A stretch of DNA of 44,331 nucleotides, from the NCBI GenBank assembly GCA_018302125.1, contig JAGWAC010000024.1, forward strand, positions 1 to 44,331. The letters are read 5' to 3'. The translations under genes and the position numbers were made by a program. Positions 5,557 to 15,275 of the stretch are shown here, one piece after another (positions within the stretch are counted from its first letter, which is position 1; each line of letters begins with the position of its first letter). The stretch comes from Candidatus Woesearchaeota archaeon. GTDB lineage: Archaea; Nanobdellota; Nanobdellia; SCGC-AAA011-G17; JACPIM01. Below the pieces are notes generated by a model. It worked only from the letters and a program-made list of their open reading frames with translations. It was not told the DNA's origin and searched no databases.

Positions 5557-7031
5557 AGAATTTAAATTTAGTTAAAAAATATTTTGAAGAGCATTCATTT
5601 ATCCAGTCAGACATTGAATCTTTTAATAATTTTATAGAAAGAAGAATGCCTGAGATAATAAAAGAAATTGGTGACATTGTACCGACAATTATTCCAGAAG
5701 ATGTTCAGGATTTTAAAATAAGGCTGGATGAAATTCAAGTTGGAAAACCTCAGATTATTGAGGCTGATGGCAGTAGAAAAGATATTTTTCCTATTGAGGC
5801 AAGAATCAGGAAACTTACTTATTCCGCCCCTATTTTCTTAAAAGTTTCTGCTCATATTGATGGTGTTCAAAGAGAATCTTTTGTCACACAAGTTGGAAAG
5901 ATACCAATCATGATCAAAAGCAAATTCTGCCACTTAAATGGACTAAAGAGAGATGAATTAATTGCAAAAGGAGAAGATCCAGATGATCCTGGTGGCTACT
6001 TTATTTTAAATGGAAATGAAAGGGTTTTAATTACAGTTGAGGATTTAGTTTCAAACAAAATATTTGTTGAAAAAACAAGTGTCGGGCCAAGTGAATATAC
6101 TGGAAAAATATTTTCTGAAATGGGAGCTTACAGGGTTCCTCACTTAATTGAACAAATGAAGGATGGAATTATTTACTTGAGCTTCACAAGATTCAAGAGA
6201 ATTCCTCTTTTTGTAATTATCAAGGCTTTGGGATTAATAAAAGATAAAGAAATTGCCGAGTTTATTTTAACTGAGAAGGAATATGATGAAGTTTTCATAA
6301 ATTTATATAGTGCAATGGAAGTAAAAACAGAAGAAGATGCATTAGAATATATTGCAAAGAAATTAAATTTCAATCAGCCCAAGGATGTAAGGCTAGTAAA
6401 AGTAAAAGAAAACTTGGACAAATATTTGCTTCCCCATTTAGGAACTTCACAAAAAGACAGAATTTCCAAAGCTTATAATTTATGCAAGTTAATAAAGAAA
6501 TACCTGATTATTTCAAAGAATGAAATTAAGATTGATAAAGATCATTACATGAACAAGAGATTGAAATTGAGCGGGGATTTATTGGCGGACTTATTTAGAG
6601 TAAATTTAAGATCGCTTGTAAATGACTTATTATATAATTTCCAAAGACTAGTAAAAAGAGGAAAATTCAGCTCTGTAAAAATAATTATCAGAGATAAATT
6701 ATTGACATCAAGAATAAATTCTGCAATGGCAACTGGGGCTTGGGTTGGCGGAAGAAAGGGAGTTAGCCAAAACATTGACAGAACAAATTTTTTAGCTTCA
6801 TTATCTCATTTGCAGAGAGTTGTTTCATTATTATCATCTACCCAGGAAAATTTTGAAGCAAGGGGATTGCATCCGACTCATTACAATCGTCTTTGTCCGA
6901 TTGAAACTCCAGAAGGTACTTCAATTGGATTAAGAAAAAATCTTTCATTAATGTGCAGCATAACTCAAGAACTTATTTCAGAAGAAAAGATTAAAAAAAC
7001 ATTAGAAGGAATGGGAGTAAAAATAAAATAA
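5553..7031 (+). CDS. rpoB2: DNA-directed RNA polymerase subunit B'' (B N-terminal part)
   Basis: This 492-aa protein is the N-terminal half of the split second-largest subunit. It has the protrusion, lobe and external regions, with GGYFILNGNERVLITVEDL (about 146-164), RKGVSQNIDRTNFLASLSHL near 400 and NRLCPIETPEGTSIGLRKNL near the end; these belong to fork and rifampicin-pocket regions conserved in all RNA polymerases. B is divided at the same place as in methanogens and other archaea with split B. The start overlaps the rpoH stop, and rpoB' follows after 1 nt, so stoichiometric translation is expected. Confidence 0.97.
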   Translation: MKNLNLVKKYFEEHSFIQSDIESFNNFIERRMPEIIKEIGDIVPTIIPEDVQDFKIRLDEIQVGKPQIIEADGSRKDIFPIEARIRKLTYSAPIFLKVSAHIDGVQRESFVTQVGKIPIMIKSKFCHLNGLKRDELIAKGEDPDDPGGYFILNGNERVLITVEDLVSNKIFVEKTSVGPSEYTGKIFSEMGAYRVPHLIEQMKDGIIYLSFTRFKRIPLFVIIKALGLIKDKEIAEFILTEKEYDEVFINLYSAMEVKTEEDALEYIAKKLNFNQPKDVRLVKVKENLDKYLLPHLGTSQKDRISKAYNLCKLIKKYLIISKNEIKIDKDHYMNKRLKLSGDLLADLFRVNLRSLVNDLLYNFQRLVKRGKFSSVKIIIRDKLLTSRINSAMATGAWVGGRKGVSQNIDRTNFLASLSHLQRVVSLLSSTQENFEARGLHPTHYNRLCPIETPEGTSIGLRKNLSLMCSITQELISEEKIKKTLEGMGVKIK

Positions 7032-7032
7032 A

Positions 7033-8835
7033 ATGACTGATGTATATTTAGATGAAAAATTCATTGGAAAAATAGACAATGCAGATGAATTTATAAAAAA
7101 TATTAGAGAAGAAAGAAGAAGAGGAAAATTACCAAGCGCATTAAATATCTCTTACAACAAAATCTTCAAAGAAGTTTATGTTGAGATATCAAGAGAAAGA
7201 GCAGTCAGGCCTTTAATTATTGTTGAAAATGGAAATAGCAAATTAACAAATGAAATTTTAAAAGAATTAGATGAAAACAAATTAAACTGGAAAGATTTAA
7301 TTTCAAGAGGGGTAATTGAATATCTGGATGCTCTTGAAGAAGAATCTGCTTTAGTTGCTTTAAGAGAAGAAGATATTTCACCAGAGCATACTCATTTAGA
7401 GATTAGCCCTTCAATGATGCTTGGATTAACTACTTCTTTAGTTCCTTTTTCAAATTTTGGCCAGAGTTCAAGATTAAACAGGGGGAGCAAGACGCAGAAA
7501 CAGGCTTTAGGATTATATATTTCAAATTATCTTTTAAGAATGGATACTGATGTAAGCATATTGCAATATCCACAAGCCCCAATTGTAAGAACTGTTATGC
7601 ATGATATTTCTGGATATGAAAAACATCCTTCTGGACAAAATGTTGTTATTGCTGTAATGAGCTATGAAGGATACAACATGCAGGACTCTCTTGTAGTTAA
7701 TAAAGGAAGCATAGAGAGAGGATTGGCAAGATCATTTTATTTTAGACCATATGGTGCTGAAGAATTAAGATATTCTGGCGGATTAATTGACGAAGTTGGA
7801 ATTCCAGACAAAGAAGTCAAAGGCTATAGATCTGAAAAAGATTACAGATTATTAGAAGATGATGGGATTGTATTTCCAGAAGCTAAAGTAAAAACAGATG
7901 ATGTGATTATAGGAAAAACTTCACCACCGAGATTTTTAGGTGAACTAGAAGAATTCAGCATTGCTGCAAGCACAAGAAGAGAAAGTTCTGTAACTATAAA
8001 GCATGGCGAAGCTGGAACAGTTGACATGGTTGTTTTGACTGAAAATGAAGAAGGAAACAAATTAGTCCAGGTAAGATTAAGAGACCAGAGAATTCCTGAA
8101 GTCGGAGACAAATTTGCTTCTAGACATGGACAAAAAGGAGTTATTGGTTTATTAGTATCGCATTCAGACATGCCATTTACTGCATCTGGAATTACACCAG
8201 ACCTAATTTTTAGTCCACACTCTATTCCATCAAGAATGACTATTTCACATTTAATTGAAATATTAGGGGGAAAGGTGGGAGCTTTGTCAGGAAAATATAT
8301 TGATGGAACAATATTTGAAAGCCAGAGTGAAAAAGAACTAAGAAGTTATTTGAAAGAATTAGGTTTCAGAGAAAATGGAACAGAAAGAATGTACAATGGA
8401 ATAACTGGTGAAGAATTTAAAGTTGATATTTATATTGGGGATATGTATTATTTAAAATTAAAGCACATGGTTGCAAATAAATTACATTCAAGAGCATCAG
8501 GAAGAATCCAATTATTAACAAGACAGCCTATTGAAGGCAGAAGTAAGGGTGGAGGATTAAGATTAGGAGAGATGGAGAAAGACTGTTTTGTAGCTCATGG
8601 TGCATCCTTATTATTAAAAGAGAGATTTGATTCAGACAAAACAATAGTTCATATCTGCGAAAACTGCGGATTATTGGCAATAAGTGATAGTTACAGAAAC
8701 AGAAAATTCTGCACTATGTGCGGGAGCAATGTAACAATTACACCCATTGAAATTAGCTATGCTTTCAAATTATTAATAGATGAGTTAAAAGCATTATGTA
8801 TCTATCCTAGAATAAAATTAATCAGCAAATATTAA
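7033..8835 (+). CDS. rpoB1: DNA-directed RNA polymerase subunit B' (B C-terminal part)
   Basis: This 600-aa protein is the C-terminal half of subunit B. It carries the hybrid-binding and wall regions, including GYNMQDSLVVNKGSIERG, the segment GDKFASRHGQKGVIG (about 356-370) next to the active centre, and the C-terminal clamp with zinc ligands CENC...CTMC. The zinc site and the ISYAFKLLIDEL end are typical of archaeal B'. It is packed 1 nt after rpoB'' and 1 nt before rpoA'. No interruption or intein was seen. Confidence 0.97.
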   Translation: MTDVYLDEKFIGKIDNADEFIKNIREERRRGKLPSALNISYNKIFKEVYVEISRERAVRPLIIVENGNSKLTNEILKELDENKLNWKDLISRGVIEYLDALEEESALVALREEDISPEHTHLEISPSMMLGLTTSLVPFSNFGQSSRLNRGSKTQKQALGLYISNYLLRMDTDVSILQYPQAPIVRTVMHDISGYEKHPSGQNVVIAVMSYEGYNMQDSLVVNKGSIERGLARSFYFRPYGAEELRYSGGLIDEVGIPDKEVKGYRSEKDYRLLEDDGIVFPEAKVKTDDVIIGKTSPPRFLGELEEFSIAASTRRESSVTIKHGEAGTVDMVVLTENEEGNKLVQVRLRDQRIPEVGDKFASRHGQKGVIGLLVSHSDMPFTASGITPDLIFSPHSIPSRMTISHLIEILGGKVGALSGKYIDGTIFESQSEKELRSYLKELGFRENGTERMYNGITGEEFKVDIYIGDMYYLKLKHMVANKLHSRASGRIQLLTRQPIEGRSKGGGLRLGEMEKDCFVAHGASLLLKERFDSDKTIVHICENCGLLAISDSYRNRKFCTMCGSNVTITPIEISYAFKLLIDELKALCIYPRIKLISKY

Positions 8836-8836
8836 A

Positions 8837-11449
8837 ATGGAATATGTGTACAAAAAGGTAGGCAGCATTATTTTTGGTATGCTTAGTCCGGACAATATTA
8901 AAAAAATGGCAGCAACCAAATTAGTTACGCCAGAATTATATGACAAGGAAGGTTATCCAGTAGACGGCGGATTAATGGACACTCATCTGGGAATAATTGA
9001 TCCTGGCCTAAGATGCAAAACTTGTGCAGGAAAATTAAAAGAATGTCCCGGACATTTTGGATACATAGAACTTGCAAGACCAATTATTCATATTAAATAT
9101 GCTCCATTAATATTAAATGTTTTAAGAGGAACATGCAAAGTATGCTCAAGAGTTTTATTGGGTGATCAAGACATTGCAAAATATAAAGAAATACTTCCAA
9201 TAATTGAAGCTGAGAAAGGAGCAGAAGAAGCAAGAAGAAAATCAAAAGAAATTTTTTCATCTATCAAGAATACAAAGAAATGCCCTCATTGCGGCGAGAG
9301 GCAATATGTAATTAAAATTGAGAAACCAACTACTTTCTTTGAAAAAGACAAGAGATTAAGCCCTGTTGAAATAAGATTAAGATTAGAGAAGGTGCCAGAT
9401 TCTGATTTAGTATTACTTGGATTAAATCCTTATTATGCAAGACCTGAGTGGATAGTTTTAAATGTTTTAGCTATTCCGCCAGTAACAATCAGGCCTTCAA
9501 TTACATTAGAATCAGGAGAGAGAAGTGAGGATGATTTAACCCACAAGCTAGGAGATATTGTAAGAATTAACCAGAGATTATTTGAAAATATTAATGCGGG
9601 AGCTCCTGAAATTATTATTGAAGATTTATGGGATTTACTGCAATATCATATTACAACTTATTTTGACAACAGCACTGTTCAGGTGCCGCCTGCAAGACAC
9701 AGATCTGGACAAGTATTAAAAACATTAACTGAAAGAATCAAGAGCAAAGAAGGAAGATTCAGACATAATTTAGCTGGTAAAAGAGTTAATTTTGCCGCGA
9801 GAACTGTTGTATCTCCTGATACTGAGATTAAGTTTAATGAAGTTGGAATTCCAAAAATTGTTGCCATGGAATTGACTATTCCTGAGACTGTAACAGACTG
9901 GAATAAAGAATATTTGAAAAAATTGATTGAAAAGGGACCAACTATATATCCTGGTGCAAATTATATTGTAAGACCTGACGGAAAGAAAAAGAAAATTACA
10001 GAAGAAACAAAGCAGCAATTAATTGAAGAACTTGAAAATGGATATGTTGTTGAAAGACATTTGGTTGACAGTGATATTGCAATATTCAACAGACAGCCTT
10101 CTTTGCATAGGATGAGCATAATGTGCCACAAAATTAAAGTTCTAGGAGGAAAATCATTTAGATTAAACCCCTCAGTGTGCGAACCCTATAATGCTGATTT
10201 TGATGGTGATGAGATGAATTTACATGTTCCCCAAGGAGAGGAAGCAAGAGCAGAAGCTGATATTTTAATGCAAGTACAAACACAAATAATGAGTCCCACT
10301 CATGGAAAAAATATCATAGGGTGTGTTGAGGATTCTGTTTCTGGAGTTTACTTATTGACAAAAGACATGGAATTAACAAGAGAAGAAGCTTCACAATTAT
10401 TATTATCAATTGGTTTTGAAAATTTTGAATTTAAGAAAGAAAAAATAGGCGGCAAAGAAGTATTTAGCGCCTTGCTGCCAAAAGATTTTAATTACATTGG
10501 TTATGCAAAGAAATATACAAAATGCCCCCAATGCAGCGAAGGTATAAAACATAAATGTGAATTTGACACCTATGTTGTTGTAAAAAACGGCCAGTTACAA
10601 TGCGGTTTAATTGACAGCAATTCAATTGGTACTGAACACGGTGCATTGATAAGAGCATTGGTAATTAAATACGGCGAAGATGTTACAATAGATATCATAG
10701 GAAGAATTTTCAAATTAGGAATAAAGACTTTATTGAAAAGGGGATTTTCTACTGGCCTTGATGATACTGATTTACCTGAAGAATTAAAAGAAAAAATTGA
10801 AGATTTATTGCAAGAATCTGACGAAAAAGTTAGTGAATTTATTGACATGTACAAAAAAGACAAATTAGAAGCTTTGCCTGGAAAAACGATTGTGGAAACT
10901 CTGGAAGTTAGATTATTAGAAATTTTAAACAAAGTAAGAAACAAAATAGGCAATATTATTACTGAAAATTCATCTGCAGAAAATCCCTCAATTATTATGG
11001 CTGTATCAGGTGCTAAAGGTAATTTGTTAAACTTAGCCCAGATGGCAGCTTGTGTAGGTCAGCAGGCTTTAGGCGGAAAAAGAATTGAAAAAGGATACTT
11101 AAACAGAACATTGCCAATTTTCAAAGAAAATGATTTAGGGCCGGAGGCAAGAGGATTTATCAGAAATGGTTTCAAAGAAGGATTATTGCCTTATGAGTTT
11201 TTCTTCCACGCGATGACAGGAAGAGATGCTCTTATGGATACAGCATTAAGAACGCCTAAATCAGGTTATTTGTACAGAAGATTATCAAATGCATTGCAAG
11301 ACTTAAAAGTAGAATATGATGGAACAGTAAGAGATGCAAAGAAAGCTATTGTTCAATTCAAATATGGGGAGGACAATGTTGATGTCTCAAGAAGCGACAA
11401 TGGCAAAATAAATATCAGAAAAATAATTGATGATGTTACTGGCGAATAA
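8837..11449 (+). CDS. rpoA1: DNA-directed RNA polymerase subunit A'
   Basis: This 870-aa protein is the N-terminal part of the largest subunit. It has clamp zinc sites (CKTC...CPGH near residue 60, CKVC and CPHCGE further on), the lid/rudder region with GRFRHNLAGKRVNFAARTVV, and the catalytic motif YNADFDGDEMNLH (about 449-461), whose three aspartates bind the active-site magnesium. The bridge/funnel region ends the chain. The split from A'' is the usual archaeal one. The stop codon is embedded in a short perfect hairpin before rpoA''. Confidence 0.97.
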   Translation: MEYVYKKVGSIIFGMLSPDNIKKMAATKLVTPELYDKEGYPVDGGLMDTHLGIIDPGLRCKTCAGKLKECPGHFGYIELARPIIHIKYAPLILNVLRGTCKVCSRVLLGDQDIAKYKEILPIIEAEKGAEEARRKSKEIFSSIKNTKKCPHCGERQYVIKIEKPTTFFEKDKRLSPVEIRLRLEKVPDSDLVLLGLNPYYARPEWIVLNVLAIPPVTIRPSITLESGERSEDDLTHKLGDIVRINQRLFENINAGAPEIIIEDLWDLLQYHITTYFDNSTVQVPPARHRSGQVLKTLTERIKSKEGRFRHNLAGKRVNFAARTVVSPDTEIKFNEVGIPKIVAMELTIPETVTDWNKEYLKKLIEKGPTIYPGANYIVRPDGKKKKITEETKQQLIEELENGYVVERHLVDSDIAIFNRQPSLHRMSIMCHKIKVLGGKSFRLNPSVCEPYNADFDGDEMNLHVPQGEEARAEADILMQVQTQIMSPTHGKNIIGCVEDSVSGVYLLTKDMELTREEASQLLLSIGFENFEFKKEKIGGKEVFSALLPKDFNYIGYAKKYTKCPQCSEGIKHKCEFDTYVVVKNGQLQCGLIDSNSIGTEHGALIRALVIKYGEDVTIDIIGRIFKLGIKTLLKRGFSTGLDDTDLPEELKEKIEDLLQESDEKVSEFIDMYKKDKLEALPGKTIVETLEVRLLEILNKVRNKIGNIITENSSAENPSIIMAVSGAKGNLLNLAQMAACVGQQALGGKRIEKGYLNRTLPIFKENDLGPEARGFIRNGFKEGLLPYEFFFHAMTGRDALMDTALRTPKSGYLYRRLSNALQDLKVEYDGTVRDAKKAIVQFKYGEDNVDVSRSDNGKINIRKIIDDVTGE

Positions 11450-11466
11450 GCTTTTAGGAAAAGCTT
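11447..11466 (+). repeat. Post-stop hairpin, copy 1
   Basis: The arms TAAGCTTTT and AAAAGCTTA enclose a 3-nt loop, AGG. The 5' arm begins with the rpoA' stop codon and the hairpin is followed by ATCAAAAA. A second element with the same layout lies at 23119 with a compensating base-pair change. It could stabilise the upstream mRNA 3' end, direct processing between A' and A'', or attenuate transcription. Confidence 0.5.
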
Positions 11467-11482
11467 AATCAAAAAAATAAAA

Positions 11483-14131
11483 ATGGAAGAACTTTACGAA
11501 AAATACAATGGAAAGATACCACAGAAAATTTTGGATGATGTAAAGAAAGAAATTTCTAAAATCAAAGTTACCAAAAAACAATTAGAATTAATCTTACAAA
11601 AAACAAAAGAAACTTATGAAAATTCTAAAATTCATCCCGGAGAAGCTATTGGCATTATTACAGCTGAAAGCTTTGGCGAACCAGGTACCCAAATGTCCGC
11701 ATCATATAGCAGTAAAATTATATTTAAATTAAAAGATAAAATAAGAATTATTGAGATTGGAAAATTTGTTGATTTATTAATGGAATTAAAAGGTTCTTTA
11801 GAATTAAATAATCATTCTGAAATTCTGCCTTTAAACGATTTAGAAATTTTTGTTCCAAGCTTAAACCAAGAAGAAAAAATAGAATGGAAGAGAGTTATAG
11901 AATGCAGCAGACATAAACACCAAAATAATATAATTAAAATAAAAACAAATTCTGGAAGAGAAATAACCTGTACAAATAACCATTCTTTTGTTACAAGAGC
12001 AAATAATTCTGTTGTTCCAATCAAAGGATCTGATTTAAAAATTGGAGACAGAATTCCTGTAATAAATAATTTCTTTTCTGATCATTATTTAAAAGATATA
12101 ACAATAAGTGAAAATATTGAAGGTAAAGAAATTACTATAAAAGAAGAAATTTTATATAAACCTGGTACCATAACAAAAGCAATTAGAAATAATATCGTTC
12201 TTGATGGTTTAAGTGGTTGGTATACTGGTGCTTATTTATCCGAGGGAGCGAATAATGGAAGTTCTGTTGGAATCTCAAATGTAGATGATAATTATAATCA
12301 GAAAGCTAAAAACTTTGCTATGAGTTTAGATATAGCTTATGTTGACAGAAGATGTCAAGACGAATATTGGCCAGGAAGAATGTTATTTATTTATTCTACT
12401 CCTTTAGCTAAATTTATTGAAAACACTTGTGGGACTGGTTCAGATTTTAAAAAAGTTCCTCAGTTTGCTTATTCTGCATCAGATGAATTTATCTCTGGAT
12501 TATTAAAAGGATATTTTGACGGAGATGGAAATTTCCATGTTGACAGAGATTTAATCAGAGCAAGCTCAAATTCAAAAGAATTAATTGATGGAGTTGCATT
12601 ATTGTTATCTAGATTCAAGATATTTTCTTATAAATCTAAAGATAAAAAGGGACAATACTGGTTATTAATACCTTATAAATATGCCCCACAATATTTAGCA
12701 CATATAGGAACTGACATTGAATATAAAAGGAAAGATTTAGAAATATTAGCTGAAAGAGCAAAGAAATTCTGGAATGAGAAATCACAAGATTATACTGACA
12801 TGATTTCTGGATTTGGAAATATTCTAGTTGATATATCCAAAAGATTAGGATTAATGACTGGGTATGTAAATAGTGCAACTAAAAGACAAAAAATAGGAAG
12901 AACTGCATTATTCAGGCATATTAAAAATTTTGAACAAATTGCTAAAAAAGAAAATATTGACATCTCTGCAGAATTAACAATTTTAAACAGAATGTTTAAT
13001 TCTGATGTTATATGGGATGAAATTATAGATATAGAAAAAGTAGATTATGAATATGAATATGTTTATGATTTATCAGTTCCTGGATTAGAAACTTTTACAA
13101 CTTTTGACGGAATAATTACACATAATACTTTAAATGTATTCCACTTTGCTGGAGTAGCTGAGGTTAGCGTAAGCTTGGGTTTACCAAGAATTATAGAATT
13201 ATTTGATGCTAGAAAAGTAATAAAGACACCAAGAATGGAGATTTATCTTAAAGCTCCTTTTAACAAAGATCCTGCAAAAGTAAGGAAAATAGCTTCAAAA
13301 ATAAAACAAGTAAGCTTGAGGGAAGTTGCAACTCATATTGCAATTGACCTTTCAAAATTAGAGATAAATATTTTCATAAATAGAAAAAAATTAAGAGATT
13401 TAGGCATTAATGATGATCAATTATTAAAAAATGTAACAGAAAGCATGAAAAATTTAAGCGTAAGATTAAATGAAGACAAGTTAATCATAAAGCCAAAATC
13501 AGAAGAAAATGAACTTCAAAGTTTATATAAATTAAAAGAAAAATTAAAGAGCGTGCATATCTCTGGAATTGAGGATATTGAACAAGTTTTACCTGTCAAA
13601 GAAAATAATGAATTTATGATCATTACATCGGGCACAAACTTAAAAGAAGTTTTAGAAATCAAGGAAGTTGATGGAACAAAAACAAATTCTAATGATATTT
13701 TTGAAATTTTTAAAGTGTTAGGAATAGAAGCAGCAAGACAAGCTATTATCAATGAAACAATGAAGATTTATGAAGACCAAGGTTTAGATGTTGATGTTAG
13801 ACATATGATGTTCATGGCTGATGTAATCACAAATTCAGGAAAAATAAAAGGAATTACAAGAAGCGGAATTACAGGTGATAAAGAAAGCGTATTGGCAAGA
13901 GCTTCTTTTGAGACCCCTATAAAGCATATTGTAAATGCGAGCTTAGTAGGAGAAGAAGACAAATTGAATTCTGTAATTGAAAATGTCATGTTAAACCAAC
14001 CTGTTCCTTTAGGAACTGGGTTGCCTGATTTAGTTTTAAAAGTAAGCGGGATTAATATAGATCAAAAAGAAGATAAACCTGAGAAAAAAACAAAGGAAGA
14101 GAAAAAAGGAAAAACTAAGGAAGAAAAATGA
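11483..14131 (+). CDS. rpoA2: DNA-directed RNA polymerase subunit A'' with intein
   Basis: The 882-aa precursor contains a 477-aa intein, leaving a 405-aa A'' subunit, the usual size. The N-extein ends in GIITAESFGEPGTQM (residue 71) and the C-extein resumes at TLNVFHFAGVAEVSVSLGLP (residue 549 on), the conserved trigger-loop region; the later RHMMFMADVITNSG and ITRSGITGDKESVLARASFE segments are typical. The C-terminus has a Lys/Glu-rich tail of about 30 residues. Splicing is required to restore GTQM-TLN near the active site. The stop overlaps the start of the L30e-like gene by 4 nt. Confidence 0.96.
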   Translation: MEELYEKYNGKIPQKILDDVKKEISKIKVTKKQLELILQKTKETYENSKIHPGEAIGIITAESFGEPGTQMSASYSSKIIFKLKDKIRIIEIGKFVDLLMELKGSLELNNHSEILPLNDLEIFVPSLNQEEKIEWKRVIECSRHKHQNNIIKIKTNSGREITCTNNHSFVTRANNSVVPIKGSDLKIGDRIPVINNFFSDHYLKDITISENIEGKEITIKEEILYKPGTITKAIRNNIVLDGLSGWYTGAYLSEGANNGSSVGISNVDDNYNQKAKNFAMSLDIAYVDRRCQDEYWPGRMLFIYSTPLAKFIENTCGTGSDFKKVPQFAYSASDEFISGLLKGYFDGDGNFHVDRDLIRASSNSKELIDGVALLLSRFKIFSYKSKDKKGQYWLLIPYKYAPQYLAHIGTDIEYKRKDLEILAERAKKFWNEKSQDYTDMISGFGNILVDISKRLGLMTGYVNSATKRQKIGRTALFRHIKNFEQIAKKENIDISAELTILNRMFNSDVIWDEIIDIEKVDYEYEYVYDLSVPGLETFTTFDGIITHNTLNVFHFAGVAEVSVSLGLPRIIELFDARKVIKTPRMEIYLKAPFNKDPAKVRKIASKIKQVSLREVATHIAIDLSKLEINIFINRKKLRDLGINDDQLLKNVTESMKNLSVRLNEDKLIIKPKSEENELQSLYKLKEKLKSVHISGIEDIEQVLPVKENNEFMIITSGTNLKEVLEIKEVDGTKTNSNDIFEIFKVLGIEAARQAIINETMKIYEDQGLDVDVRHMMFMADVITNSGKIKGITRSGITGDKESVLARASFETPIKHIVNASLVGEEDKLNSVIENVMLNQPVPLGTGLPDLVLKVSGINIDQKEDKPEKKTKEEKKGKTKEEK
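11696..13126 (+). mobile_element. RpoA'' intein with LAGLIDADG endonuclease, 477 aa
   Basis: The intein starts with Ser1 after GEPGTQM and ends with GIITHN before Thr+1. Splicing blocks seen are the TNNH of block B (GREITCTNNHSFV), block F (YVYDLSVPGLETF) and the block G terminal His-Asn. Two LAGLIDADG motifs are present: GWYTGAYLSEGAN (about precursor residues 244-256) and ISGLLKGYFDGDGN (about 336-349), so this is a full-length intein with a homing endonuclease domain that looks intact. Ser rather than Cys as the first residue and Thr as +1 are permitted. The base composition is like that of its neighbours. Confidence 0.95.
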
Positions 14132-14379
14132 GTGTAGAACAATTAAAAAAATCATTGAAAGAAGATAAATTAGTTTATGGATTTAGAAGCACATTATTGG
14201 GTTTAAAAAACGGAAAAATATTAAAAATATTTCTTGCAAAAAACTGCCCCCAAGAATTCAAAGATAAATTAAAAAACTACAATGTAGATGTAATTGAATT
14301 AAATGACCCTAACAAGGAGATTTCATTAATCTGTAAAAAGAAATTTTCTGTTAACATTGTAAGCGCTGTGAAAAAATAA
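14128..14379 (+). CDS. rpl30e: L7Ae/L30e-family protein
   Basis: This 83-aa protein begins at the ATGA overlap with rpoA'' and its own stop overlaps nusA. VYGFRSTLLGLKNGKILKIFLAKNCP and the central DVIELND fit the alpha-beta-alpha fold of L30e/L7Ae proteins, and this is the usual operon place for the L30e-like gene between rpoA'' and nusA. It is shorter than typical L30e (about 100 aa). It may bind kink-turn RNA in the large subunit or act as an operon-linked RNA-binding protein. Confidence 0.82.
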   Translation: MSVEQLKKSLKEDKLVYGFRSTLLGLKNGKILKIFLAKNCPQEFKDKLKNYNVDVIELNDPNKEISLICKKKFSVNIVSAVKK

Positions 14380-14786
14380 TGAAGTTAGACATAACAACAA
14401 TTGGTTACATAACAACCTTTGAGGGTGTAATAAAAATTAATGTAAAAGAGTGTTTTTTTAACAAAAACAAGCAACTAGTTTTTATAGTTAAAGAGGGACA
14501 GGGTAAAAAAGCTGTTGGAAAAAATGGGATGAATATCAGAAAGATGGAAAGACTTTTGAATAAAAAAATAAAAATCATTGAATTTAGTGAAAAACCAGAG
14601 GAATTTGTAAAGAACATTATTTCTCCCCTGAAAAGCCCTGAAATCAAACTGCAAGATGATGTTTTAACAATAAAAACAGATTCAACGCAGCTAAAGGCTT
14701 TATTGCTTGGAAGGGAAAAATTGAATTTAAAAGAAATACAGAACATAGTTGAAAAATATTTTCCAGTCAAGGTTGTTATTGACTAA
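14379..14786 (+). CDS. nusA: NusA-like transcription elongation protein (KH domains)
   Basis: This 135-aa archaeal NusA has only the KH-domain part, lacking the bacterial N-terminal domain and S1. The GxxG-like loop lies in GQGKKAVGKNGMNIRKMERLLNKK (GKNG), and a second KH-like half follows (LLLGREKLNLKEIQNIVEKYF). Archaeal NusA always lies between rpoA''/L30e and rpsL, as here. It is thought to bind RNA during elongation or ribosomal RNA transcription. Its start overlaps the L30e stop by one base. Confidence 0.93.
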   Translation: MKLDITTIGYITTFEGVIKINVKECFFNKNKQLVFIVKEGQGKKAVGKNGMNIRKMERLLNKKIKIIEFSEKPEEFVKNIISPLKSPEIKLQDDVLTIKTDSTQLKALLLGREKLNLKEIQNIVEKYFPVKVVID

Positions 14787-14834
14787 ATTAAAGCAAAAAT
14801 TTATAAATTAATATTTGAGAAAAAGCTTAAGAAA

Positions 14835-15272
14835 ATGAGCAAGAAATCAAAGGGTTCAGGATCTGGAAAGAAATTAAAGGAAAGAAGGAAGAAGTATAGA
14901 TGGAACAATAAATGGTTTACAAGAAGAGCGCTAAACTTGAAGAAAAAATCAGACCCATTGGAAGGATCTCCGCAGGCAAAGGCCATTGTTCTTGAAAAAA
15001 GACAGGTAGAAGCAAAGCAGCCGAACTCTGCTATGAGAAAGGCTGTAAAATGCCAGCTTACTAAAAATGGAAGACAGATCACTGCTTTTGTTCCTGGTTA
15101 TAATGCAATTAAGTTTATTGATGAACATGATGAAGTAATTATTGAATGCATTGGCGGAATAATGGGCAAAGCCAAGGGTGATATTCCTGGAATTAGATGG
15201 AAGGTTTCTAAAGTAAATGATCAGTGCTTGAATGCTTTAGTTAAAGGAAGAATAGAAAAAGGTAGAAGATAA
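14835..15272 (+). CDS. rps12: Small subunit ribosomal protein S12 (uS12)
   Basis: This 145-aa protein has the family signature [15 protein letters not shown] and the C-terminal [14 protein letters not shown] segment. The N-terminus is short and basic, as in archaeal/eukaryotic uS12 (S23). The protein sits at the decoding centre. The 48-bp gap after nusA is the widest inside this part of the operon and holds AATTAATATTTGAG upstream of the ATG, without a clear Shine-Dalgarno. Confidence 0.97.
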   Translation: MSKKSKGSGSGKKLKERRKKYRWNNKWFTRRALNLKKKSDPLEGSPQAKAIVLEKRQVEAKQPNSAMRKAVKCQLTKNGRQITAFVPGYNAIKFIDEHDEVIIECIGGIMGKAKGDIPGIRWKVSKVNDQCLNALVKGRIEKGRR

Positions 15273-15275
15273 AAC

